Shown here in pieces: positions 1 through 6,098 of a DNA stretch of 7,143 nt. The stretch's first letter is position 1. Every line of letters begins with the position of its first letter. This stretch comes from Solirubrobacterales bacterium (GTDB taxonomy: Bacteria; Actinomycetota; Thermoleophilia; Solirubrobacterales; Solirubrobacteraceae). The notes beneath the pieces are model-generated. The model was not told the origin of the DNA. It saw only the letters and a program-made list of their open reading frames with translations, and did not search any database. A program made the translations under genes and the position numbers. The stretch covers positions 1 to 7,143 of the forward strand of contig JAOPZU010000346.1 of NCBI GenBank assembly GCA_025963955.1, given 5' to 3'.

Positions 1-698
1 CCCGGCGTGGCGGTCTGGGCGCCGGCGGCGCTCGTCGCGGCCTGGGCCGCCTGCTGCGTGATGCTGGTCTTCTGCGCCTGCAGCGCGTCCTTGACCGTCT
101 TGCGGTCGGCCTTCGGCGAGAGCGAGACCGCCTTCTCGGCGGCGAGGTCGCCCTTACGGGTCTGACCCGCGGTGTAGGCGTAGACCGCGTACTGCTTGTA
201 GAGGTCGGCTTCCGGCGGCTGGGTCTCGTCCACGATGATGTCGAGGACGCCGACGGCCTTGTCCGGCTGGTTCAGCCCGGTCGGGCCGTAGAGGTTGACC
301 ATCTGCCGCGCGACGTTGAGGTTCGTCGGCTTCGGCTCGAGCGCGACGTATTTCGTCCAGGCGGCCGAGGCCTGGCGGAACTCGGCGATCCCGTCCTTGT
401 CGCCGTCGAACCCGCCGCGCGAACCGCCCTCGGCCAGTCGCAGGGACGCGAGGCGCGCCCACGCCGGGGCGTTCTTCGGATTGATCGCGACCCGCTTCTC
501 GAGGGTCTTGATCTCCTTCGAGTAGCTCGTGGTCGGCGTGCTCTTGTTGCTGTCGCTCGAGAAGGCGTCGAACAGGCCGCCGTTCGTGTTGCCCCCGATC
601 CCGAACAGCACGAGGCCGCCGCCCATGATGACGGCCAACAGCAGGTAGATGACCTGGACCACACGCCGGCGTCCACGGCCCCGCAAGTCAAACAGCAT
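1..698 (-). CDS. Membrane-anchored TPR-like protein, 3' end cut by window edge
   Basis: The frame is open from an ATG at 698 to the left edge, giving 232 codons and no stop, so the C-terminus is missing. The N-terminus is Arg-rich (LRGRGRRR, residues 5-12) and is followed by one hydrophobic segment at about 13-35 (VVQVIYLLLAVIMGGG). This predicts a single membrane anchor with the rest outside the cytoplasm. Residues 58-200 look like degenerate tetratricopeptide helices, with TPR-like 'INPKNAPAWARLASLRLAEG' (72-91) and 'VSLSPKA' (191-197) patterns. The visible end is Ala/Gln/Thr-rich (203-232). The start lies 9 bp after the tatC stop, with no clear Shine-Dalgarno, so the gene is probably co-transcribed with tatA-tatC. 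A scaffold or assembly role at the membrane is possible, but no specific function can be assigned. Coding status is well supported; the TPR assignment is moderate. Confidence 0.8.
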   Translation of the reverse strand, partial: MLFDLRGRGRRRVVQVIYLLLAVIMGGGLVLFGIGGNTNGGLFDAFSSDSNKSTPTTSYSKEIKTLEKRVAINPKNAPAWARLASLRLAEGGSRGGFDGDKDGIAEFRQASAAWTKYVALEPKPTNLNVARQMVNLYGPTGLNQPDKAVGVLDIIVDETQPPEADLYKQYAVYAYTAGQTRKGDLAAEKAVSLSPKADRKTVKDALQAQKTSITQQAAQAATSAAGAQTATP

Positions 699-707
699 GC
701 GCCGAGG

Positions 708-1925
708 TTAGACGTCTTCGCTCCGCGGCGGCGCCAGCACGGGATGGTCCCCCTCGTCCGGGTCCTCGGCACTCGTCGTGCCGGGTTCGACGCCGTGGCC
801 GTCCTCGAGCGCCAGGGCGGCGCGATCCACGTCGGGTTCACGCTCGTCGACGGCCAGATCCGGATCGTCGGCGTCCGTGCCCCGGACCGGGGCGTCGGGG
901 TCGGGACCGAGGTCGTCCTCGTCCGTGTCCTCGTCGTCGTCCTCGTCGAAGTCCCAGCGGCTCGAGCGCGCGCGCTGCTCCTTGCCGCGGTCCATGAACA
1001 TCGCCATCACGAGGCTCAGCTCGTAGAGCGCGTACAGGATCAGGAACTCGAGGATCATCGAGACCGGGTCGGTCCCCGGCAGCACCATCGCCAGCACGGC
1101 GGTGGCCACGATCGCGTAGCGACGCCAGCCGCGCAGCTGCCGGACCGAGACGATGCCCGTCCGGGTGATCGCGAGCAGGCCGACCGGAAGCTGGAAGACC
1201 AGGCCGATCGAGGCGATCGTGAGGATCGCGAACTTGTAGTAGTCCTTGGCCTGGACCAGGACGTTGAACTGGTCCGCGTTGAAGTTCTGCAAGAACTTCG
1301 TCGCTGCCGGCAGGACGACGAAGTACCCGAAGGCGACGCCAGCCGCGAACAGCACCGGGACCATCGCCATCAGCGGCAGGGCCACGCGTTTCTCGTCCGG
1401 ACTGAAAGCCGGGAGGACGAACGCGTACAGCTGGAAGAGGATGAGAGGTAGCGCGAACAGCAGCGCGAAGTAGGCGGCGATGGTGATCGTCTGCGTGAAC
1501 GGCTCGCCGATGCCGATCGTGATCGGTTTGTTCGTCGGCGGCGAGTCCGGCAGAGCAGCGAAGTCGCGCTTGGCGATCGCCAGGCGCGCCCGGTACTTCG
1601 CCCGCGTCGCGGCGTCGAGCTTCGGGTCCTGGACCGTGACCGTGAGGTCGGCGATCTGGTTGCGCGCGACCGTTCGCACGCCCTGGATGGCGACGTAGAT
1701 CTCCCCGAGCGGGCCCTTGCCGTCGCGGGTGCGCTGCTCGGTCTGCGTGGCGAGGGGCTTGCCGATGATGTGGAGCAGCGCCTGGTTCTGCCACGCGCAG
1801 ACCACGAAGCTGATCACGAGCGTCACGGCCATCAGGACCAGGCGCGTGCGGAGCTCGTCGAGGTGCTCGGTGAGGCTCAGACGATCTTCGTGACCGATGG
1901 GTGCGACTTTGCGGACGGCGGGCAT
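708..1925 (-). CDS. tatC: Sec-independent (twin-arginine) protein translocase subunit TatC, with enlarged loop and acidic tail
   Basis: TatC is the polytopic receptor of the Tat pathway. It binds twin-arginine signal peptides and works with TatA to move folded proteins across the membrane. The 405-residue product starts with the diagnostic cytoplasmic HLDELRTRL motif (21-29), then TM1 at about 30-46. 'GEPFTQTI' (140-147) leads into TM2 (about 146-168), which contains the conserved P160 and the QLYAF segment (165-169). The SPDEKR loop (175-180) matches the family's ER/EKR position. TM3 is about 183-204, TM4 231-253, TM5 268-283 and TM6 287-308, with D286 and E302 at conserved acidic positions. 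Two features are unusual: roughly 60 extra residues between TM1 and TM2 (about 60-135), and an 81-residue C-terminal tail (325-405) with 33 Asp/Glu. A typical TatC is about 240-300 residues. The gene lies 30 bp after tatA and 9 bp before the TPR-like gene. No clear Shine-Dalgarno is visible. The family call is secure. Confidence 0.96.
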   Translation of the reverse strand: MPAVRKVAPIGHEDRLSLTEHLDELRTRLVLMAVTLVISFVVCAWQNQALLHIIGKPLATQTEQRTRDGKGPLGEIYVAIQGVRTVARNQIADLTVTVQDPKLDAATRAKYRARLAIAKRDFAALPDSPPTNKPITIGIGEPFTQTITIAAYFALLFALPLILFQLYAFVLPAFSPDEKRVALPLMAMVPVLFAAGVAFGYFVVLPAATKFLQNFNADQFNVLVQAKDYYKFAILTIASIGLVFQLPVGLLAITRTGIVSVRQLRGWRRYAIVATAVLAMVLPGTDPVSMILEFLILYALYELSLVMAMFMDRGKEQRARSSRWDFDEDDDEDTDEDDLGPDPDAPVRGTDADDPDLAVDEREPDVDRAALALEDGHGVEPGTTSAEDPDEGDHPVLAPPRSEDV

Positions 1926-1955
1926 GGCGGGGGTGCGCTCGGCGGAGGCCGGGTG

Positions 1956-2198
1956 CTAGCCGTCGAGGCCGGTGCGCTCGGCCGCCTTGGCGGTGGAGAC
2001 GTCCTCGGTGGCCGTTGAGGCCGTGAGCGCGGGGCGTTCGTCCTCGTCGTCCTGCTCGTGCTTGGCGGTGACGGCTTCCTTGAAGTCGCGCATGCCGCTG
2101 CCGAGCTGCTTCCCGAGACCGGGGAGGCGCTTGGGGCCGAAGATGACGAGCACGATCACCAGCAGGATGATGAGCTCGGTGGGTCCGATGTTGGGCAT
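1956..2198 (-). CDS. tatA: Twin-arginine translocase pore subunit TatA
   Basis: This 80-residue TatA-family protein forms the size-variable translocation element recruited to TatC. The N-terminus has the short 'GPTELIILL' transmembrane helix (5-20) with polar E8, then the hinge FGPKRLP (20-26). An amphipathic helix follows (about 27-44, GKQLGSGMRDFKEAV), which is the TatA hallmark, and then a charged, disordered tail (47-80). The ATG at 2198 was chosen because it places the helix at the extreme N-terminus and has a GGAAGG ribosome-binding site 6 nt upstream; the frame is open further upstream but reads as non-coding there. tatC follows after 30 bp. No tatB is visible, so this may be a two-component TatA/TatC system or tatB may lie elsewhere. 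A TatB identity is less likely because the GMRDFKEAV amphipathic helix is TatA-like. Confidence 0.95.
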   Translation of the reverse strand: MPNIGPTELIILLVIVLVIFGPKRLPGLGKQLGSGMRDFKEAVTAKHEQDDEDERPALTASTATEDVSTAKAAERTGLDG

Positions 2199-2204
2199 GG
2201 AGCG

Positions 2205-2210
2205 CCTTCC
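2205..2210 (-). promoter_or_regulatory. Ribosome-binding site of tatA (GGAAGG)
   Basis: The minus strand reads GGAAGG followed by a 6-nt spacer and the ATG at 2198. It decides the tatA start, since the same frame stays open well upstream. Confidence 0.7.
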
Positions 2211-2226
2211 GGGTGCAGGGGGTCTT

Positions 2227-2252
2227 TTGAGCGTACCGGCCCGCTGGCTCAA
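2227..2252. promoter_or_regulatory. Inverted repeat in the divergent tatA / zinc-ribbon gene intergenic region
   Basis: TTGAGC at 2227-2232 is the exact reverse complement of GCTCAA at 2247-2252, with 14 nt between. It lies in the only region that can hold the promoters of tatA (leftward) and the small plus-strand gene (rightward), about 30-55 nt upstream of the tatA start. It could be an operator, but a 6-bp repeat in about 100 bp is not far from chance. No convincing -35/-10 pair was found on either strand. Confidence 0.25.
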
Positions 2253-2305
2253 GGCCGCGGTCCTGGCGACCGATGAAGGGTCTGTCCCCCACCGGATCTT
2301 TCGCA

Positions 2306-2743
2306 ATGAGCCGCCACGCAGATCACTCCCACAACGTTCGCAAGGTCGTTCTGCCCTCCGGGAAGACGATCGAGATCGTGTCGTTCGACGACCAGCTCGT
2401 CGGCGGTCTGACCGCGCCGGCGGCTCCGGCCGCACCGGACAGCGCGTTCGAGGATCACCTGCACGTCTGCGGCGGCTGCGGCTCAGGCCTCGTCTACCCA
2501 CTGGACTGGAACGAGGCCGGCGCCCGGCACTGGGAGGTCACCCTCCGCTGCCCCAACTGCGAGTGGGTCGGGACCGGCGTCTTCGGCTCCGAGGCCGTCG
2601 AGCGCTTCGACGCGGAGCTGGACCGCGGCACCGAGTCGGTCATCGCCGACCTGCGCCGCCTCATGCACGCGAACATGGAGGAAGACGTCGAGCGCTTCTC
2701 CGCCGCGCTGCAGGCCGGGCACGTCGTGCCGGAAGACTTCTAG
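2306..2743 (+). CDS. Small protein with two CxxC pairs (zinc-ribbon-like), unknown function
   Basis: I do not recognise this 145-residue protein. Two CxxC pairs, C55-GG-C58 and C82-PN-C85, are separated by 23 residues and sit on either side of a strand-rich segment (YPLDW, HWEVTLRC). This fits a zinc ribbon, or less likely a disulfide-bonded domain. The N-terminus is His-rich (HADHSH, 4-9) and is followed by 'KVVLPSGKTIEIVSFDD' (13-29), then an Ala/Pro linker (34-44). The C-terminal third (96-138) is predicted helical and charged. There is no signal peptide or membrane segment, so it is probably cytosolic. The start is uncertain: ATG 2306 gives MSRHADHS..., while an in-frame ATG at 2273 would add 11 residues (MKGLSPTGSFA). 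Neither has a clear ribosome-binding site. It is the only plus-strand gene here, divergent from tatA and convergent with the polyprenyl synthase 28 bp away. Confidence 0.8.
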   Translation: MSRHADHSHNVRKVVLPSGKTIEIVSFDDQLVGGLTAPAAPAAPDSAFEDHLHVCGGCGSGLVYPLDWNEAGARHWEVTLRCPNCEWVGTGVFGSEAVERFDAELDRGTESVIADLRRLMHANMEEDVERFSAALQAGHVVPEDF

Positions 2744-2771
2744 CCGCCGCCGCGGCAGCCGCCGGCGTCCG

Positions 2772-3767
2772 TCAGGCGTATCGCGCGACGACGCCGTCCG
2801 CCACCAGGTCCAGCGCCGCGCGCTGGGTGACAGGGAGCGTGTCCGGCAGCCGATCCTTCGCCTCGGCCACCAGGCCCAGCGCGTGCGCGCGGGCGGCCTC
2901 CAGCGCGCCGCACGCGTCGATGGCATCGCACAGCGCCTCGGCCTGCTCGGGAGTGGTGACCGCCCGCAGGTCGACGGCGGCGACCGTCTCGTCACGCTCG
3001 CGGGCCAACAGCAGCGGCAGCGTCACCGTGCCGTCGAGCAGGTCCGTCCCCCGGTGCTTGCCGGTCCGCTCGGCCGGGCCGCTCACGTCGAGGACGTCGT
3101 CGAGCAGCTGGAAGGCCAGCCCGATGCGGCGGCCGAACTCGACGAGCTCGGCGGCGAGCGCCTCGTCGCCGGTCGCTTCGAGCACGCCGAGGGCGCACGC
3201 CGCCTCGAACAACCGCGCGGTCTTCAGCTCGCAGCGGTGCAGGTAGCGCTCCAAGGCGACGTCAGCGGCCCAGGCGTCGGCGCGCTGCAGCAGCTCCCCC
3301 TCCGCCAGCGCGGAGCCGGCCCGCGACAGCGCGCGGACCTGCGCGGCGTCACCGCAGCGGACGAGCTCGGCGAAGGCGTCGGCGAACAGGGCGTCCCCAG
3401 TCGCGATCGCGGCGTGGCGTCCGGCGGCGGCCCACACCGTCGGGCGGCCGCGGCGCAGCGGAGCGGCGTCCAGCACATCGTCGTGAACGAGCGTCGCCGA
3501 GTGGACGAGCTCGACCGCCACTCCGGCGCGGACGAGCCCATCGCCGGAAGGGTCGCGCCACGACTCCGGGGGGCCGGCCGCGACGAGGACCAGGAGCGGG
3601 CGCAGGCGCTTGCCGCCCGCGGCGATCGTCCCGGAGGCCCAACCGGCGAGCGGGTCGGGATACGCCTCGGCGATCTCGCCGAGCCGCAGCTCGATCCGGT
3701 CCAGCAGCCCCGGCACGTGCGGCCCCGCGGCCGCCGCGATGGGCGCCGCTTCCGGCGCGAGCGTCAA
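2772..3767 (-). CDS. Trans-polyprenyl diphosphate synthase (long chain, menaquinone tail)
   Basis: This enzyme condenses isopentenyl diphosphate onto an allylic primer to make an all-trans polyprenyl diphosphate, probably the menaquinone side chain. The 331 residues carry the class I signatures in order: GGKRLRP (51-57), the first Asp-rich motif HDDVLD (95-100; D96, D97, D100), RRGRPT (105-110), LKTARLF (181-187), the second Asp-rich motif LLDDVLD (221-227; D223, D224, D227), and GTVTLP (246-251). The position five before the first Asp is A91, a small residue. In this family aromatic residues there stop elongation early, so a long product (C30-C50) is inferred; the exact length cannot be read. 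The start is TTG at 3767, supported by AAGAAGGT 4 nt upstream and by the absence of a nearby ATG. It follows menG by 10 bp, which supports the quinone role. Alternatives such as geranylgeranyl or hepta/octaprenyl synthase remain possible. Confidence 0.93.
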   Translation of the reverse strand: MTLAPEAAPIAAAAGPHVPGLLDRIELRLGEIAEAYPDPLAGWASGTIAAGGKRLRPLLVLVAAGPPESWRDPSGDGLVRAGVAVELVHSATLVHDDVLDAAPLRRGRPTVWAAAGRHAAIATGDALFADAFAELVRCGDAAQVRALSRAGSALAEGELLQRADAWAADVALERYLHRCELKTARLFEAACALGVLEATGDEALAAELVEFGRRIGLAFQLLDDVLDVSGPAERTGKHRGTDLLDGTVTLPLLLARERDETVAAVDLRAVTTPEQAEALCDAIDACGALEAARAHALGLVAEAKDRLPDTLPVTQRAALDLVADGVVARYA

Positions 3768-3771
3768 GGGG

Positions 3772-3779
3772 ACCTTCTT
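3772..3779 (-). promoter_or_regulatory. Ribosome-binding site for the TTG start of the polyprenyl synthase
   Basis: The minus strand reads AAGAAGGT, then CCCC, then TTG at 3767. The site overlaps the last two bases of the menG TAA stop, which suggests translational coupling. It is the main support for the TTG start. Confidence 0.6.
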
Positions 3780-4539
3780 ACGCCGGCGGCGCCGGCTTCT
3801 CGCCGACGTGCAGCGCGATGATGCCGCCGGCGGTGAGGATGTAGCGCACGTTGACGAGACCGGCGTCCGCGAGCTTGCCCGCGAGCGCGTGCGGCCCGGG
3901 GAACCGCTTGACCGAGTTCGGCAGGTACTCGTAGGCCTCCGGATCGCCGGCGATCTTGCCGATCAGCGGCACCACCCGGTCGAACCACAGGCGGAAGAAA
4001 GTCGACAGCGGCGGCTTCGTCGGGGTGGTGATCTCGAGGATCACGACGCGGCCACCCGGCCGGACGACCCGCGTCATCTCGCGCAGGCCCTGATCCAGAT
4101 CGGAGAAGTTCCGGGCCCCGAAGCCCACGGTCGCGGCGTCGTACGTGTCCGTCGCGTACGGCAGCTCCAGGGCGTTGCCCCATTCGAACGCGAGCGCCGG
4201 CGCCTTGACGCGGGCCCGGTCGAGCATCCCCTCGGAGAAGTCCGAGCCCGTGACCGAGCCGGTGGGCCCCACGCGCGTGGCCAGCTCGACCGCGAGGTCG
4301 CCCGTACCGGTGGCGACGTCGAGGACGACGCCGCCCGGCCCGACGGCCGCCAGGTCGGCCGCCCGCCGCCGCCACTGGTGGTGCAGGCCGGCCGTCATCA
4401 CCGAGTTCATCAGGTCATAGAAGCCGGAGATGCGGTCGAACATCGCCCGGACCTGCGTCGCCTCCAGCGTGCCGGACCGCGGTGTCCCGGGCCCGGCCTG
4501 CGGCGCGTCCAGCCTGTCTGTCTGCGCCGCAGGACTCAT
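3778..4539 (-). CDS. menG: Demethylmenaquinone methyltransferase (UbiE/MenG family)
   Basis: The enzyme uses S-adenosylmethionine to C-methylate demethylmenaquinone, the last step of menaquinone synthesis. The 253-residue product has the UbiE pattern FDRISGFYDLMN (34-45). SAM motif I is VVLDVATGTGDLA (71-83), an acidic residue follows at D100 in TGSDFSEGML, and the family-specific GFGARNFSD (139-147) comes next. Then come RVVRPGGRVVILEI (157-170) and the C-terminal YEYLPNSVKRFP (203-214). The first 25 residues are Ala/Pro/Gly-rich and poorly conserved in style, so the true start could be slightly internal, although ATG 4539 sits only 7 bp after the qcrC stop. The next gene downstream makes the prenyl tail. 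The bc complex upstream uses menaquinol in this type of organism, so MenG is a better call than ubiquinone-pathway UbiE. Confidence 0.95.
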   Translation of the reverse strand: MSPAAQTDRLDAPQAGPGTPRSGTLEATQVRAMFDRISGFYDLMNSVMTAGLHHQWRRRAADLAAVGPGGVVLDVATGTGDLAVELATRVGPTGSVTGSDFSEGMLDRARVKAPALAFEWGNALELPYATDTYDAATVGFGARNFSDLDQGLREMTRVVRPGGRVVILEITTPTKPPLSTFFRLWFDRVVPLIGKIAGDPEAYEYLPNSVKRFPGPHALAGKLADAGLVNVRYILTAGGIIALHVGEKPAPPA

Positions 4540-4546
4540 GCGACCA

Positions 4547-5290
4547 CTACTTGAGCTGCGACAGGAACGTCACCATGGCGTTGAACTTCGCCGGATCGTT
4601 CTGCTGCAGCGCCCCGAACGACGGCATCGGCGCCGTGGGGTTGACGAGCGTCCGCGCGATCGCCTGCTTGGGCAGGTTCTTCGCGATCTGCGTCAGCGGC
4701 GGCCCGGGGCCGTCGTTGCCGTTCTGGCCGAACTTGTGGCACGCCTCGCAGCCGGACTGCGCCACGACCTGCTTGCCCTTGTTGTACTGGGCGACGAAGG
4801 CCGGGCCCTGCGCGGTGACGGCCGCAGGGGTCGGCATGTCGATCTGGGTCGGCGGGCCGGCCTCGGCACCCTTGTAGGTGAGGAAGCCCATCGCGCAGAT
4901 GGTGAAGATGCCGGCTGCCGTGGCGATCGGACGGCGCTCGGGACGCCGCTCCGGGGAGCGGTCGTAGAACGGCAGCAGGAACAGCAGGATCATGCAGATC
5001 GTCGGCACGCCGATGGTGGCGAGCGGGACGAGCTCCGCGGGCTTGATGACCTTCAGCAGCTCGAAGAGGAAGAAGAAGTACCACTCCGGGCGCGGCGTGT
5101 ACGTCGTCGTCGTCGGGTCGGCCTTCGGGCCGAGCTCGGCGCCGAGGACGAGGGACATCGTGATGATGGCGGCCATCACGACGACCGCCATCAGGGAGTC
5201 CTTGGCGACGGCGTAGGGGAAGAACGGCTTGCCCGCCGCCTTCAGCGCCATGTACTCCCGGAGGTACTGCTCCTTCTCACGCTGGTTCAT
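4547..5290 (-). CDS. qcrC: Menaquinol:cytochrome c reductase cytochrome b/c subunit (subunit IV fused to cytochrome c)
   Basis: This 247-residue protein combines the C-terminal half of cytochrome b with a cytochrome c domain, as in Bacillus QcrC. The N-terminal part resembles b6f subunit IV. It has TM segments at about 31-50, 85-107 and 122-139, and the quinol-oxidation-site motif PEWY (68-71) in TPRPEWYFFFLFELLKVI. Residues 160-247 form a class I cytochrome c domain with heme attachment C181-EA-C184-H185. M222 (APMPSF) is the likely sixth ligand. The domain would lie outside the membrane and pass electrons from the Rieske centre to a terminal oxidase or soluble cytochrome. The ATG at 5290 overlaps the qcrB TGA in an ATGA arrangement and has GGAGGA 6 nt upstream, so the start is secure even though the same frame is open further upstream. 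Confidence 0.96.
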   Translation of the reverse strand: MNQREKEQYLREYMALKAAGKPFFPYAVAKDSLMAVVVMAAIITMSLVLGAELGPKADPTTTTYTPRPEWYFFFLFELLKVIKPAELVPLATIGVPTICMILLFLLPFYDRSPERRPERRPIATAAGIFTICAMGFLTYKGAEAGPPTQIDMPTPAAVTAQGPAFVAQYNKGKQVVAQSGCEACHKFGQNGNDGPGPPLTQIAKNLPKQAIARTLVNPTAPMPSFGALQQNDPAKFNAMVTFLSQLK

Positions 5291-6093
5291 GCGCGCTCCT
5301 CCGCGTCGATCGCGCTCGCCGGCAGCTTCTGCCACGGCGGCGCCGTGGTGCCGAGCTTCGCGACCAGGTACAGGTGGGCCCCGATCAGCGCGCCGATGAT
5401 GCCGGGGATCAGCATCATGTGGATCGCGTAGAAGCGGGACAGCGTGGTGGCCCCGAACTCCGGGCCGGCCCGCAGGAAGTCGGACAGGTACGGACCGACG
5501 AGCGGGCCGGTGCCGTTGATGTTCACGCCGACGATCGTCGCCCAGTACGAACGCTGGTCGAACGGCAGCAGGTAGCCGGTGAAGGCCATCGCCATCGTGA
5601 GGATCAGCAGGACGACGCCGATGATCCAGTTCAGCTCGCGCGGGTACTTGTAGGCCCCGAAGAAGAACGTCCTCGCCATGTGGAGGAAGATCAGGATCAC
5701 CATCACGGACGAGCCCCACTTGTGCATCCCGTGCACGAACTCGCCGAGGAAGACGTCGTCGTTGACGTGGCGCATCGACTCATACGCGCCACCGGACGCA
5801 TCCGGGCGGTAGTAGATCGCGAGGAACACGCCGGTGACCGCCTGGCTGAGGAAGGCGAACATCGTCGCCGAGCCCAGGGTGTAGAACCAGTTGGTGCCCT
5901 TGGGCACCTTGCGGAACATCATCCAACGCGCACCACCGGACAGCGAGGTGCGCTCGTCGACCCAGTCGACGACGGAGATGCCAGCTTCGGCCGCGACTTC
6001 CAGCGGCTTCTGCTTGGGGGTACCCGGACGCTTGGGCGCGGGCTTCGGGAAGCCGGGCGGCAGCGGGGGAGCGGGGAGCTTGAGCTTGGGCAT
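5287..6093 (-). CDS. qcrB: Menaquinol:cytochrome c reductase cytochrome b subunit (b6-type)
   Basis: This is the membrane diheme subunit that oxidises menaquinol at one side and carries electrons across the membrane. The 268-residue length and content match the N-terminal (b6) half of cytochrome b. TM A is about 70-95 (FYTLGSATMFAFLSQAVTG). TM B carries H124 and H138, TM C follows PREL (151-154), and TM D carries H225 and H240. The 14- and 15-residue His spacings are those of b6-type proteins and predict two b hemes. Two things are odd. The protein has no cysteine, and the position aligned by eye with the b6 Cys that binds heme ci/cn (FYC-LGG) is T72. There is also a Pro/Lys-rich N-terminal extension (1-32). 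The gene begins 5 bp after the qcrA stop without a clear Shine-Dalgarno, and its TGA overlaps the qcrC ATG. Confidence 0.96.
   Translation of the reverse strand: MPKLKLPAPPLPPGFPKPAPKRPGTPKQKPLEVAAEAGISVVDWVDERTSLSGGARWMMFRKVPKGTNWFYTLGSATMFAFLSQAVTGVFLAIYYRPDASGGAYESMRHVNDDVFLGEFVHGMHKWGSSVMVILIFLHMARTFFFGAYKYPRELNWIIGVVLLILTMAMAFTGYLLPFDQRSYWATIVGVNINGTGPLVGPYLSDFLRAGPEFGATTLSRFYAIHMMLIPGIIGALIGAHLYLVAKLGTTAPPWQKLPASAIDAEERA
5297..5302 (-). promoter_or_regulatory. Ribosome-binding site of qcrC (GGAGGA)
   Basis: GGAGGA on the minus strand lies inside the end of qcrB, 6 nt before the ATG at 5290. It fixes the qcrC start and goes with the 4-bp overlap between the two genes. Confidence 0.8.
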
Positions 6094-6098
6094 GGAGA

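Noticed and set aside
894..953. GAC/GAG-rich tract looking like a simple triplet repeat
   Set aside because: It is explained by the acidic tail coding sequence of tatC and is not a perfect tandem array.
838..2292. Minus-strand open frame of 484 codons over tatC and tatA
   Set aside because: It is the frame next to tatC, and the Arg/His/Pro-rich translation is an out-of-frame shadow.
2744..2771. Possible bidirectional terminator between the convergent genes
   Set aside because: Only a 4-bp stem (GCGG-CAG-CCGC) with no T-run can be drawn in this GC-rich 28 bp.
1972..3246. Plus-strand open frame of 424 codons spanning tatA, the zinc-ribbon gene and part of the polyprenyl synthase
   Set aside because: It crosses three better-supported genes in the wrong frame or strand and its translation is Ser/Arg-rich without any domain.
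2883..3821. Plus-strand open frame of 312 codons over the polyprenyl synthase
   Set aside because: Antisense to a gene with all catalytic motifs; the composition is Arg/Gly/Gln-rich.
4430..5431. Plus-strand open frame of 333 codons across menG, qcrC and qcrB
   Set aside because: Antisense shadow of certain genes; Arg-rich low-complexity translation.
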